64,000 nucleotides of DNA from Sclerotinia nivalis. Its lineage: Eukaryota > Ascomycota > Leotiomycetes > Helotiales > Sclerotiniaceae. This document shows, in pieces, positions 47,574-60,000 of this stretch. Both the position numbers and the translations under genes were made by a program. Within the stretch, counting starts at the first letter, position 1, and each line of letters begins with the position of its first letter. The notes under the pieces were generated by a model that saw only the letters and a list, made by a program, of their open reading frames with translations, was not told where the DNA came from and searched no databases. Location: assembly GCA_029531795.1 (NCBI GenBank), contig JAPEIS010000013.1, forward strand, positions 1,922,001 through 1,986,000, read 5' to 3'.

Positions 47574-48038
47574 TGTATAAAGTTCTGAAGCTAATATATT
47601 TTTAGTAATTCTCTTATATTTAATAAAAGTTCAATGAAAGATATTTATATTTTTGGATTTATCTATTAGAATTATAATATATCTGATTTGAGAAAAATGA
47701 TCAGGGTTATTTGCAAATCCTGTATTTATAAATACAAAAAGGATAAAGGTCTTTGAATCAAATGAAACAAATTTCAATCTTTTGATAGTATTTTGGAATT
47801 GCTAAGAAAGAGTTTTATTCAGAAATTCAATATCTCCCGGAGTGGGATCGATAATTTAAGCGGTGCGGAATAATGAATATACAGTCTTTGATTGGATAAG
47901 ATTAGTAATATATATTCTTCTAGTCTATTGAACGATGTATTGTTCCTGAGTTGAAGTATTCTTTTGTAATTTGCCCCTGATGCCTTTAAAATCTGTAGGG
48001 CTAAAAACGATTTGTTGAAAATTCTTGCAATATTGCTT

Positions 48039-48824
48039 TTAAATTAGATTGATAATATTATCGATCAGTAATACAATAGCTCCATTGAATTTGAAAGGGT
48101 TCGTTTTTGTTAATATTTTATAATCTTTTGTCTGAAAGTTGATAGCTTTGAATTGTTCCTGTTTTAGTTCAGTAAACGTTTTGTTAACGATAATAAGTGT
48201 ATTGTCGATTTGAATACCAACAAATACAAGTATATCGTTATTTCGATGAAGAAGATAATGATTGTAGATTGAAATTATAAGGCCAAAACGATTCATATAA
48301 TGATTATAGTATGTTTTGAACCAATAGTTATTTGATTCTGTAATGCTATATAAAGGTTTCTTTACTTGAAGAACGATATCCTGTGAAAGTTGTATTTCCT
48401 GAGGAGGATAAATATAAAATAATCGATTTAGTTCTATTGTAGTCTGAACATAGATTTGTAAGATATCGCAAAGATAAATATAGATGTTCTTTAGTTTAAA
48501 AATTGAAGTTAAAATCAATAGTTTTCGTTGATTAACCCTTTGTAGAATTGAGAATTGAATCAAAATAGTTTCTTTTTCAGTATCGTTGTATATTTGAATT
48601 ACTAATCGTAATTTCTTTATAACTTTATCAATTCCGGTGTGTTTGATTTCGTTGACGAATCGGCTTCCGAAGATACGAATTCCGATGGGAACGTTTTCGA
48701 AAGTTCCTTTTTCCAATAATCCTTCGATCTTTTTTCTACAAAAATCGACAAAATTAGATTTGGGTGAAATAGTTTCAAAATCTTTGTTTGCCAGAAAAAT
48801 GATTAAATTAGAGTTTGATATCAA
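48039..48824 (-). pseudogene. Copia reverse transcriptase (second copy, longest open piece)
   Basis: 261 residues open on -: GLLEKGTFENVPIGIRIFG, RFVNEIKHTGIDKVIKKL, RLVIQIYNDTEKE, QRVNQRKLLIL, LSQDIVLQVKKPLYSI, FGLIISIYNHYLLHRNNDI, GIQIDNTLIIVNKTFTELK. These are the Copia RT blocks in order; the SLYGLKQ box reads SLYSITES-like and the metal-binding YVDD equivalent is replaced (FVGIQIDN). Not catalytically competent, but the best-preserved frame of this element. Confidence 0.8.
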
Positions 48825-49580
48825 TAGTATTTCCGAAAAATATTGATGAATTGTTAAGATTTCAATTCGATCTAAAGGATATTATATAGCGTAATTAATA
48901 GAATGAATGATAGTAGATGTAGGGGGTGTTATTGTACGAATGACTGTATTTCGATCAGGCTTCTGTATTGGATTTGGTGAATCTGGATTTTGATTGGTTG
49001 ATTTTGGGTTGTTAGAAGGGTTGATTTCTTTATTAGAATTATCAGATAGATTTGTTGTTTCTTTTGGTTTGGAATAGTATGGTTTTACAACAGTACTTTT
49101 GAATTTAATAATTCTATTAGAAAGTTAAATTCTATAGATTTTGTTATTAATTCTGAAGAAGGGGAATAGACTTTTCTATTTGTTTTTTTTTGAAGTAATA
49201 GTTTCTTGTTATACTAAAACATCAGAATTGATAGGGAGATTGTGAATATGATTTGTTAAAGGATTATTTCGATGATTTAAAGTATCATTAATTTGTTTTT
49301 GTATATAAAGTTTGTAAATCTTTTGTATAGCTTTTTCAATAATTATAGTTTGTTGCAAAATGATAAGATTTGGAAGATCTAAATTAAAGATTCTAGGGTA
49401 TATTCCAAATATAAATAATGTAGGAATTAAACTATTTGGATCAATTGAATCATTTATAGTTTTTATAATTATTTGAAAATGTATATCCTATATAATATTA
49501 GATTCTTGAATCATTTTTTCAGTAATGATTTTGTATATACGATGGAGAGGTGTATGGTATTGTTTAATAATGCTAATTGA

Positions 49581-50036
49581 TCAATAGAATTTAATAGAAA
49601 CTGATTTTGTTATAATATTTATAGATAAAATTTGATCTACAAATTCTTTTCCGATGAAATTCTTTCTGATATTGTGAATTAGATAATTTGGAGGTCTAAT
49701 ATAAATGTCCATCCAGTATTCCTTAAAAGTATTCCAAATTGTAATTGCTGAAATATTAGATAGAAATCGTATAGTTTGGAAATATATTGTTTGATTGATA
49801 ATATATAGGATTGGTTTTCTGTTTAGATATATGATATCAATATAAACTGTAAAATTGAATTCGGTATCGTTATATAAGGTAAATCTGAATCGTTTTGGAG
49901 ATTTATTATATTTTTGATAGAAATAATAAAACTTGTTGAACTTATGAAGTTCTTTTTCAATATATTCGTTATGATTAGTATGTTTCAGGATATTATAGAG
50001 TTTTTTTATAGAAGGATGATCAAATCGATAATACAA
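49581..50036 (-). pseudogene. Copia GAG-pre-integrase and integrase start (second copy)
   Basis: 151 residues on -: YYRFDHPSIKKLYNIL (His kept), then YYFYQKY where Cys ligands have become Tyr, and the core TVYIDIIYLNRKPILYIINQT. It continues further than the first copy, to NTFKEYWMDIYIRPPNYLIHN and GKEFVDQIL. Confidence 0.75.
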
Positions 50037-50117
50037 TCTTCGAAGTTTTATATCGATGAGATAAAAGAACGGAATAAAGGGGTATATTTCTATTAGATTG
50101 ATAAAAGGAATAATATT

Positions 50118-50534
50118 TTATAAAAGAAATATATAACCGAATTTTCTAATTATAGAACAAATATAATTTTCTTTAGAATTTATAATAATATTATCAAGAT
50201 TATCAAAGATTATATGAAATCGATCTATATTTGCAAATAATAAAAAGAATAGGATATAAATATCTATAATATAAAAGATAATACTATTAATAAATATATC
50301 AAGTGTTACAATTCCCTTTAAATTAGTATTATCAATTTCGAAGACGAAATTAGTATTAGAGTTAGAATTTGATATAATCGTAATATCGATGAGTTTTTGT
50401 AGAATCTCAATTTGATATATACTGGTGGTAGATTTGATTGAAGCTCCTGAATCAATTATAATATCGATGAATTCTTCATTTGAATAACAATGATTGAAAA
50501 AGGTTTGAATCGATGATAAAATTGTGGTTTCCAA
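50118..50534 (-). pseudogene. Copia aspartic protease region (second copy)
   Basis: 138 residues on -, with IIDSGASIKSTTSIYQ, the intact D-S-G-A-S site. The rest aligns with 756-1169 residue for residue. Followed downstream by the pre-integrase piece. Confidence 0.75.
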
Positions 50535-53078
50535 AAAATGAGTAATAATATTATTATAAAACTCGATAATAGCCTTTTGAGTCTTTAAAAAGATGAATTC
50601 GTTGAAAAATCTTTCGAGATTAAAGTTATTGTTTAATTCCTTTTAGAGGTTTTTCTGTAAAGAGTTTTTATATTCCTTTATAAGAAGAATGAATTGTTTA
50701 TTCGGAGGGGTAGTTGTATCGTATTCGCTTATAATGTATTAACGATACAAACATTTGAAAATAGAAGTATATTCAGGTTATTTGGTTTTAACAAATTTCC
50801 AATAATATTATTTAACTTCCTTTTGCTTTTCAATGGAATAATTGATTGACTAACAGTTTTTTTTCTTATAAATATAACATCTATAATACTTTCTACCTTG
50901 GAATTTTGTATTAAGACCTGAAAAACGAAATAGAATTCTTCGATTACTTTTATAAATCCGATCTATATAATATACTTCCTTTTGAAAAAAATTGAATTTA
51001 GAAAAGATTTTTCCTGAAATTATGATTATAGATTGTTATTATTAAATAAAAGATCGTAGATTATAATACTGAAATATATCTTATTGATTTGATCTATATA
51101 TATCGAGACAGAATCAAAGCAAGCTAGCTTATATACAAAATGAGAGTGACAAACAATAATAATCTTTAATAATATAGAAAATTCATTTTATTAATCGATA
51201 AAAAAATTGAATCGAAGATTCCGAAGTGTATTGACTAGTTTTTCGAAGTATTCGAAGGTAATAGTGGTAGGGTTGTCTTTCTGAACCGAAACTAATATAA
51301 TGAATACTTATTTGATGAAAGTTATTTATTGATATTCTTGGCTTTCAAAGTAATTATATATATAGTGTATACTTTCGTCAAAAGATAATTTGTGAGAACT
51401 AATAATAATGAAATAAAAGCTTAATACTTTATCCTATAGTATTATGAAAAAAGCTAAATTTTAATAAAAAAAGAAAAATTGATTTTATTGTATTGATCGT
51501 AGAAAATGACAAATTTGTATTGAATACTGTTATTGGAACCGTTATACTTCATATCCCTATTATAAAACTTACCGAAATTTATAATACTTTGAATAACCTT
51601 TTCGTCCCTTTAAAAAATAGCAATATAAAAACCAGTTATTTGAAATGGATTATTATTATTATAATCCTGAAGTAATTCAATTTGACTAACATCCTTTTTG
51701 ATATCGATAGTACTATCAAAAATTGAAAAATCATATATATCGATCGAAATAAGCTTTTCGAAATGATATCGAAGTATAAAGAATATTACATTCAAAAAAT
51801 ATAGAAGTTATTTTTGCAATTGTTCATTTATTTATACAAAATACTTATAAACAAAAGCATTAACGAGATTCTTTTCCAAAGTATTTTCATTAGCCTTGCT
51901 AACATAGAAACCATTCTCACAAAAAACATTTCGAAGAAATACTAAATAAAAACAACAAACTAAAATAAAAATTTCTATTATCCAATCCTTAAAATCCTTC
52001 TTAAAAGCATTACTAACTTCTATATTATATATTCTAATGTATTGATATTGATAACCACGAAATAAAATATATTCCTATACTGAATTCTATTCTTTTTCAT
52101 TAGAACCAATAATGGAATCGTATTTCTCCCTCAAAGCCTTATAAATTTATTCTGTAAGCTTAAACTCACCTATAGTAACAAAAGAATTAGCTATAGCCAT
52201 GATTTCATAGTATATAATTGTATAATACACATGATAAAGAAAAAAAAAAGTTGAAAAGAATAAAATTTTTGAAAAAAGGAGATTATATATTTTGATAATA
52301 ATAATCGATAGTGAGGTTGATGATATGTAGTACAAAATGAATGTAGCGTTTCGAAAATTTTCCAAAGAGATTCGAAAAAAAATTGCTAGAATGAGAGGAT
52401 CGTACCAATCGTAAAGGTTGAATATAATATAGTAATACGAAAATTTGAAAAGATTGAAACGAAGCAATCGAAATTCTATCAAAAATGATACAATTCGAAA
52501 AAGATTCACTGCCTAATAATACTTCACCAAAGATAAATCAAGATAGATTATAGTATAATATAAAAAATGATCTCCGAACTAGATTTTCGTAACAAAAATG
52601 TACTCAAAATATACCTGAAAACAGATTGATTGTAGCACAATAACAAAAGTAACGTTTTCGAAGGTTTTTAAATGGAAAATTGAGCGAAATAAATCGAAAT
52701 AAATCGAAAGGTTTCGAGATGATATATATACCGAAATTGCAATAAATTCGGCCTTTCTGATTGATCGAATAAAAAGGAAGTAGATCGAATTCGAATAAGA
52801 AAAAGAATGGATAGCAAAATTCAAATAAATAATAATAATAAATATAAGAAATTGAAGCTATTCGGAGTTTTCGTAATAATAGTTTGAAATTTGAATCGAT
52901 TCGAATTCGAAAATGGTAGATTTGAGGTAGGATTTTGAAGGAGGGTATTGATAATAACGCAAATGATATATAAAAAAGAGTTGAGATATTGTAGAAATCG
53001 TTATCGAATGAAAAATGAGGTTATTCGGAGTTTTGAAAAAAGATTTTGAAAATGGTCTAATTTGTAATCACTAATTAG

Positions 53079-53322
53079 TATCGGTATGACTCCGTGATCA
53101 TCGTATCCGATAGAATTGATAGAAAACGTTTTCGATCGTATTGAGATTATTCGCAAAAGAGATTCCCGTGAGGGCATTTGGATTGCTACACAATTGACCC
53201 CTAAATTAAAGATTATATTGCGCATCAAGGTTCGAAAGAACCATCGAATGCGAATAGCCTCAATATAAAAGCCTTCGCTTAAATAAGGATCACATGCTTT
53301 TAAGAGCACGTGAATACCAACA
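53079..53322 (-). repeat. Copia 5' LTR or solo LTR (244 bp)
   Basis: On - it starts TGTTGGTATTCACG and ends TACCGATA. Full-length and uninterrupted; it supplies the reference for the target site of the nested 529-bp LTR. Flanks attag and gtaga do not match, so either it is the 5' LTR of the element at 46404-53322, or its duplication has decayed. Confidence 0.75.
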
Positions 53323-54085
53323 GTAGAGGTTGATAAATTAGTAGTGGAAGGAGAGGGAGGGGTATTGTATTCAAGAGTTGGATGATATATCAAGATTTCG
53401 TCGAAATTGATAAAGTAAAGATTTTTTGATTTTATTGGATAATATTATATCTTCTTATATTTCAAAAGAAATCGTAGCTTTATATTTTATAAATTATAAT
53501 TAATATTGAATTTTGAAGTGATCGTAGTTGTGATATAGGGGGTGTGCAAGATGTGGGGTTGTGCACGATGTAGGGATATCGGTTTACTTCAATCAACCAG
53601 GGTCACCTTTGCTTAAGCGAGAAAACTTAGGCTCAAAATGGTTTGGGCTTATTCTCATTTAAGATGTTAGTCATAGAGTACACAACAAGAATATTGAATG
53701 AGACTTTCAAACCAAGCCATGATTGTTGTATCAAACGACCTCCAACGCCACGACTTGGGATAGACAGTCTTACTCCCTCCAGAGATGCCAAGCTTCCGCA
53801 AAATCGGGACCCGATCTAATACCACATGTGGGGAACGGAGTCCGAGGACTTACCCTACTTCTCGAAACATGAAGAAAGCTAAAATAGCTGTGTATAGGGA
53901 CCACGCATTCCCACAAGAAGTATTTGGTTCCTCCGAAAGATCTGGACCAGGTGATACGATTTCCAAATCTCTTCGAATTTTGACATCTTGTCACAAGCTG
54001 ATGTCCTGTATATTCCACTTTCTACCAACCTTTTTGTTCATTTGTTAGGGTTTTGTCATAAATTATTCTTACTAGTGCTGCAAAT
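53323..54085 (+). promoter_or_regulatory. Border of the transposon island and PKS upstream region
   Basis: The AT-rich block ends near 53540, and from there to 54085 the sequence has normal composition and no gene. It contains CGGAGTCCG at 53836-53844 (inverted CGG triplets, 3-bp spacer), 242 bp before the PKS start. Whether a pathway regulator binds it is unknown. Confidence 0.45.
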
Positions 54086-57000
54086 ATGTCTTCCCCAGAG
54101 CCCGTTGCAATCATTGGCATGGGTAAGCTATCGCCTGTGCATTTGATTTGAGATGAAATCGCTAAAATATCGTACAGGATGTCGCTTACCAGGCGACTCA
54201 GATACTCCAGACGAGTTCTGGCAAATGCTTGCTGAAGAACGCTCTGGACTTTCAAGGCCGCCTTTGTCACGCTGGAATGCTGATGGCTTTCATTCAAACA
54301 AGACTCGACCTGGCTCCTTGACCCCAGAAGGCGGCTACTTTATTAATGATGATGTTTGGAAATTCGACCCGTCGTTTTTTGGTATTGTACAAGAGGAGGC
54401 AAAGGCCATGGATCCTCAGCAGAGAAAGCTGTTGGAGTGTGTCTATGAGTCCTTTGAGTCCGGCGGCATTACCCTGAGCCAAATGTCAGGCTCAAATACA
54501 GGATGTTATATTGGAAATTTCACTGCCGATTTCAACATACAAGGCCACCGGGACCACAACAACCCCAGACCTTATAGCATGTTAGGTACTGGTTACAGTA
54601 TTATCAGCAACCGAGTTAGCTATCTTTTTGATCTTTGTGGTCCGAGGTAAGTTCCCCTTCAAGTGATTCGAGCTGTATAACTGAAATTGTGCGAACAGTC
54701 TTACAATTGACACGGCTTGTTCTTCCTCTCTTTACTCTCTGCACATGGCTTGCAGAGCGTTGCAGACGAAAGAGATCAACTCAGCAGTAGTTGGAGGTAC
54801 AAATTTGATGCTCGCCGTTGAAACCCAGATGAGTACAGGATCAGTTGGTGTTTTATCAGCTACATCTACTTGCCATACTTTCGACGAATCAGCTGATGGA
54901 TATGGTCGTGGTGAAGGTGTTGGTGCCATTTTCCTCAAGCGTTTGTCTGATGCCATTCGGGACAAGGACCCTATACGTGGCGTAATCAGAGGCACCGCTA
55001 CAAATGCAAATGGAAAGACTAGTGGTATCACCCAACCAAGTGCGAAGGGCCATGAGACTTTGATGCGCACTGTCTATGAATTCGCTGGCTTGGATCCCAA
55101 AGATACATCATATTTTGAGACCCACGGTACCGGTACTCAAGTTGGCGATCCAATAGAGGTGAGGGCTATTGGAAATATTTTTTTCAGCGGTACGGGGAGG
55201 CAAGAACTTCTTATCGGATCGGTATGTCACGTTGCCTCTATAAAATCATTGTAATGCTCAATTTTTTCTAGGTAAAAACAAATGTTGGGCACAGTGAGGC
55301 AGCTAGCGCATTAGCAAGTATAATAAAAGTATGCTTAGCTATTGAAAAACGCACAATACCCGCGACAATTGGCATTAAAAAATTGAATCCCAAAGGTAAA
55401 ACCGGCACTAAATCTGCGAAGACCATGCACTGACTGCCTATTAGTCGATTTCAAGGGCGGCAGGATAAAGGTTGTCCAGAAAATGACACCCTGGCCGAAA
55501 GGCTTCTCTACTTGTCGTGCAAGTATAAATTCTTTTGGTTACGGGGGAGCCAATGCCCATGCAATTATCGAAGCGGTCGATTCTATCCTTCCTGGAAAGT
55601 TAACTCATGTCCGACGGGGCCAACGCAATAGTTATCCCGGGGATGATGAGGAGGAGTCGGACGAAATGGTGGGCACCAGCCTCGGCTCACAAACGCGGGT
55701 AATCCCCCGCTCGGAATTTTTGCTGCTTTTCTCTGCCCATGATATCTCTACATTGAAAAGTAACATCGAAAGATGTCGTGACGTGGCAGAAGATTATGAT
55801 ATCCTCGATCTCGCCTACACGCTTGGCTGCCGAAGATCCAAATTCTTCAATTGTGCATACGCGGTGGCACGAGAAGAAGATGTGGAGGAGGATCTTATGG
55901 AGCATGAGATTACTTTTGCAAAAAGGGGAAAGGGTGGAAATATTGCCTTCATTTTCACCGGGCAAGGCGCGCAGAATGCACAGATGGGTCGAGAACTCAT
56001 GTTGACATTCCCATCGTATATCGATACGATTAGGAGACTTGATCTTGCACTGCAGTGTTTAGGGGAGGATTCACCGGATTGGACTATTGAGAACTTTTTA
56101 ATGGAGCCTGCAGCGACCAGTAAGATTAACGATGTTGAAATCTCGCAGCCCGTCTGCACAGCCGTTCAAATTGCCCTCGTCGAGCTTCTTCGCGTTTGGA
56201 ATGTGATACCAGCTGCCTGTATCGGTCATTCTTCCGGCGAAATTGCATCGGCATATGCCGCAAATCTTATAACAGCAGAAGAAGCTATTATCTCTGCATT
56301 CTACCGGGGATTGGGAGTTGCTACTCTCGAGATGAAAGGTACTATGCTGGCTGTTGGAGCCGGCCCGGAAGAAATTCAACCTTATCTTGTTGAGGGGCTT
56401 CGTATTGCGTGCTATAACTCACCTAATAGTGTTACGTTGAGTGGCGATATTGAGCCTGCCACCATAGTCAAGGAGAAGCTGGAAACTGACAGGCTCTTTG
56501 TTCGTGAGTTGAAGACTGGTGGAAAAGCTTATCATTCACATCACATGCTGAATATCGGTAATGACTATCAAACTCGCTTGTCACTCGCACTTTGCAATTT
56601 CGGCGCGTCTCAAAACACCAACCAGCTTGAAGGTCAAAATTCCGTCTTTTTCTCCTCTGTAACCGCCGAGAGAGCGTCATCCAGTTTCAAGCCAGGACCT
56701 AGCTATTGGCGCAAAAATTTAGAATCTCCAGTACGTTTCACTGAAGCCGTTGAAGCTGCACTAGCGACAGATCTTGGCATTTCACAATTTGTCGAAATTG
56801 GCCCACATTCCGCATTGGCCGGTCCATTGAGGCAAATCAGAGACAGCCTGGGCATAACGCCCAAAGATCTGGACTACGCTTCCACTCTTGTACGTGGCCA
56901 GAGCTCCGTGACTCGTCTCCTGGACCTTGCTGGAATTCTTACCATGAGAGGGTATCCAGTAAACATTGAGCGTGTGAACGCTATCGAGAAACGTGATGGC

Positions 57001-60000
57001 GACGCTATTATCACAAAAACTGGTTTACCCATTGTTGACCTTCCCAGGTACTCATGGAACTACTCTGCGGGAGAGTTAAGAGACAAAAATAGACCTAATG
57101 AAGAACATCGCTTACGGAAATTTAAATTCCACGATCTCCTGGGTGCTCTCCTTCCAGGTTCTTCTATCGAACAACGACAATGGCGAAATATGCTTGATTC
57201 CAAGAACTTTCCATGGTTAGAGGAACATAAGTTGGGGCCCCAGCCTGTGCTGCCTGGAACTGGCTACTTGGCAATTGCCACTGAGGCTGCGCGTCAATTC
57301 TTCCATGACAAGCTAAAGATCAACGGCCCGTTCCGATATTTCTTTCCCAGCGTTAGCATCACATCTGCATTAAACTTACCAAATTCCGGGTCACAGGTTG
57401 AAATTGTTACCACGATGAAATTCGCTACATTAAGTGCTTCAATTACGTCAAAAACAATTGCAGAGTTCACGATCTCGTCCGTTCAAAACGGAAATTGGAC
57501 TAACCACTGCGTCGGAACTATCACAAAGAAGGAAGCCATTGACATGGCCCCAGGACTTGATGAAAGCAAACTTCAAGAGACAAAGGCTGCTCGAACATGG
57601 TACCGCGGTTTCCAGAAGGTTTCTCTCAATTATGGACCAGCTTTCAACGGATTAAGTGATATTCGTACCAATCCTGCTCTCGAAGAAGCCATTGCAGAGA
57701 CCGAACTCCTTCCAGCTGGTGTCTCCGAGCATGATTCTGCATATATCGTGCACCCCACAGCTATGGACACCTGTATTCAGGTTGCACTGATTGCAGCACA
57801 CAAGGGTTCCTTGAAGGGTTTAAGAAGATCGTTTGTTCCAACATCAATGGCTAATGTATCCTTATGGTCATGGGGGGACGATGATAATATCGCTCAGTTG
57901 ACTCCTGGCAAAGGTAAAATCCTTGTGCACTCAGAATTCTTTAGTGTCCGTGCCTTGAGCGGGTGGTGTCAGCTTTTCTCTCCTGAAGACAAGCCATTAT
58001 TTGAGATCAAAGAACTGTTGTGTACTCAATATTCAGAAGCCTTAGATGAACTGGGAACAATTGATCGTCATCCATACCTTCGAACTGTATGGAAGCCCGA
58101 TGTCGACAAGATTACATCTGACTTGACTGATGATTCTCTTCTGGATCTCATTGTCCACAAACGTCCTAGATTTGATATCTGCGAGATCTTGAGTACAGAA
58201 TCAACGATTTCCGAAAATCTTCACAAAGTTCTTGAAAGTGGTTCTTCACTTCGTCGCTACAAGACTTATACTATTATGACTTTCAATGATATTGATATAC
58301 AACCACTCAGGACCAAGTATAAAGCTTTCCCAGGCGTTATCTTACAGAAATTAGACCTCGAAAATTTCTCAGAGAAGTTGTTTGATTTGGTCATTTTGCC
58401 TCCATCCTCTACCTACGAGGTTGATTTGTCCAAACTCAAAAGTCTGTTAACTTCTAATGGAAAAATACTACTTTACAGGTCAGGAGACAGCAGTGGAAAT
58501 GTCATCGAACCGGACTTTGAATCTGATGGATTCTTTACTCTTCTGCAAGATCAAAAGTCCTTGCTGATGAGCCCCCACCAAAGGGCCAGTCCTGACCCGG
58601 CAACAGAAGATATTATACTTGTAACAAGGAATTCACCAACAGTATTTGACTCTCAAGTCTATTCGGGCTTGTTAAAGACTGGGAGATCAATCACCTCAAA
58701 GTCTCTGCAAGATTCTAAATTCCACGTGAATCCAGAGGCAAGCTACGTTTTCATTGTAGAGTCTGAGTCTAGTCTGTTCCATGAATCTCTGACTAGCCAA
58801 GAGCTAGCAACAATACAGTCAATTGCAAGTGAAGCAAGAAATATACTATGGCTTACTCATGGTAACTTGCTGGATGGAGGTGAACCTAATGCTGGAATAG
58901 TCATCGGACTAGGCCGTTGCCTCCAGACAGAGCATCCAACTCTGACTTTCAAAACTCTTGATCTGGATCATCGAGATCCTGCACAGACCATTTCCAACAT
59001 AACAACTGTCTTGGACGCAGCTGTCGGTGGTGATGAAGACAAAGAATTCATGGTCAAGAATAATGCTTTTTATGTCAGCAGACTTTCTCAAGACCCGTCA
59101 TTGGACGAACAGTTTGTTGCTAGGGTTGAAAGCGAGCCAAGTATGATCCCATATGACTCAAAAAAATGTGTTCGCTTGGGCATCGAGCGTGTTGGTATCT
59201 TTGACACAATACATTTTAAGGACGATGAGTGGGAAGCACCGCTCAATTCTGGAGAAGTCGAGATAGATGTAAAAGCAATCGGATTGAACATGAAGGTAAT
59301 TGGCGATGAGATCTTTTTGGGTTCGTCAAGCTAAACTTTTACAGGACTTCGCAACGCTTCTAGGTTCTTATAATTCGGAATTCCTTGGTCTCGAGGGCGC
59401 TGGTGTCATCAGAAAAATTGGTGCTGGAGTCACAAACGTAGCAGTTGGTGACCGAGTGAGCTGGGCCGGCCTTGGAAAGTTCCGTAACATCGAAAGATAT
59501 GACTCCAGGTTTGTCCAAAAACTTCAACCCAAAGAGACCTTTGAACAGATGTCAAGTATCATGATTCCATTTGTGACTGCTATCTATGGACTGATCCATC
59601 TTGCCAAGCTTCAGCCTGGGGAGTCTGTACTAATCCACTCTGCCACTGGAGGTGTGGGACTTGCTGCAATCCAGATTGCAAAAATGATTGGTGCAGAGAT
59701 ATTCGCTACTGTCGGAACACCGGAAAAGAAAGAATTCTTAATGCAAGAATATGGTCTTCATGATGATCATATCTTATCATCCAAAGATGGAAGTTTCGCA
59801 TCTGATATTATGCGAATTACTAATGGCCGTGGGGTTGATGTATCCCTGAACTCGCTTGTACATGAGCAGCTGAGAGCCACATGGAATTCTATAGGATACC
59901 ATGGTCGTCATATTGAGGTCGGACAAACCGATATTCTAGATCAAGGAATACTGGATATGAGTCCGTTCAAGAGAGGCGCTTCTTTTATTGCTATGGATTT

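Larger units (their letters stand above)
46404..53322 (-). mobile_element. Degenerate Ty1/Copia element, second copy, opposite orientation
   Basis: On -: 5' LTR 53079-53322, gag region about 50540-53070, protease 50118-50534 (IIDSGAS intact), GAG-pre-integrase and integrase 49581-50036, RT 48039-48824, RNase H 47358-47573, and a 3' LTR from 47110 leftward that is interrupted by a solo LTR and truncated at 46404. It is homologous to the element at 1-4270 over its length, and slightly less damaged. The assignment of 53079-53322 as this element's 5' LTR is likely but not proven, because the gag region is decayed. Confidence 0.8.

Noticed and set aside
53785..54048. ORFs in the PKS upstream region (53770-54018 -, 53785-54048 +)
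   Set aside because: Overlapping frames on both strands of a promoter region, no domain, no start context; left as non-coding.
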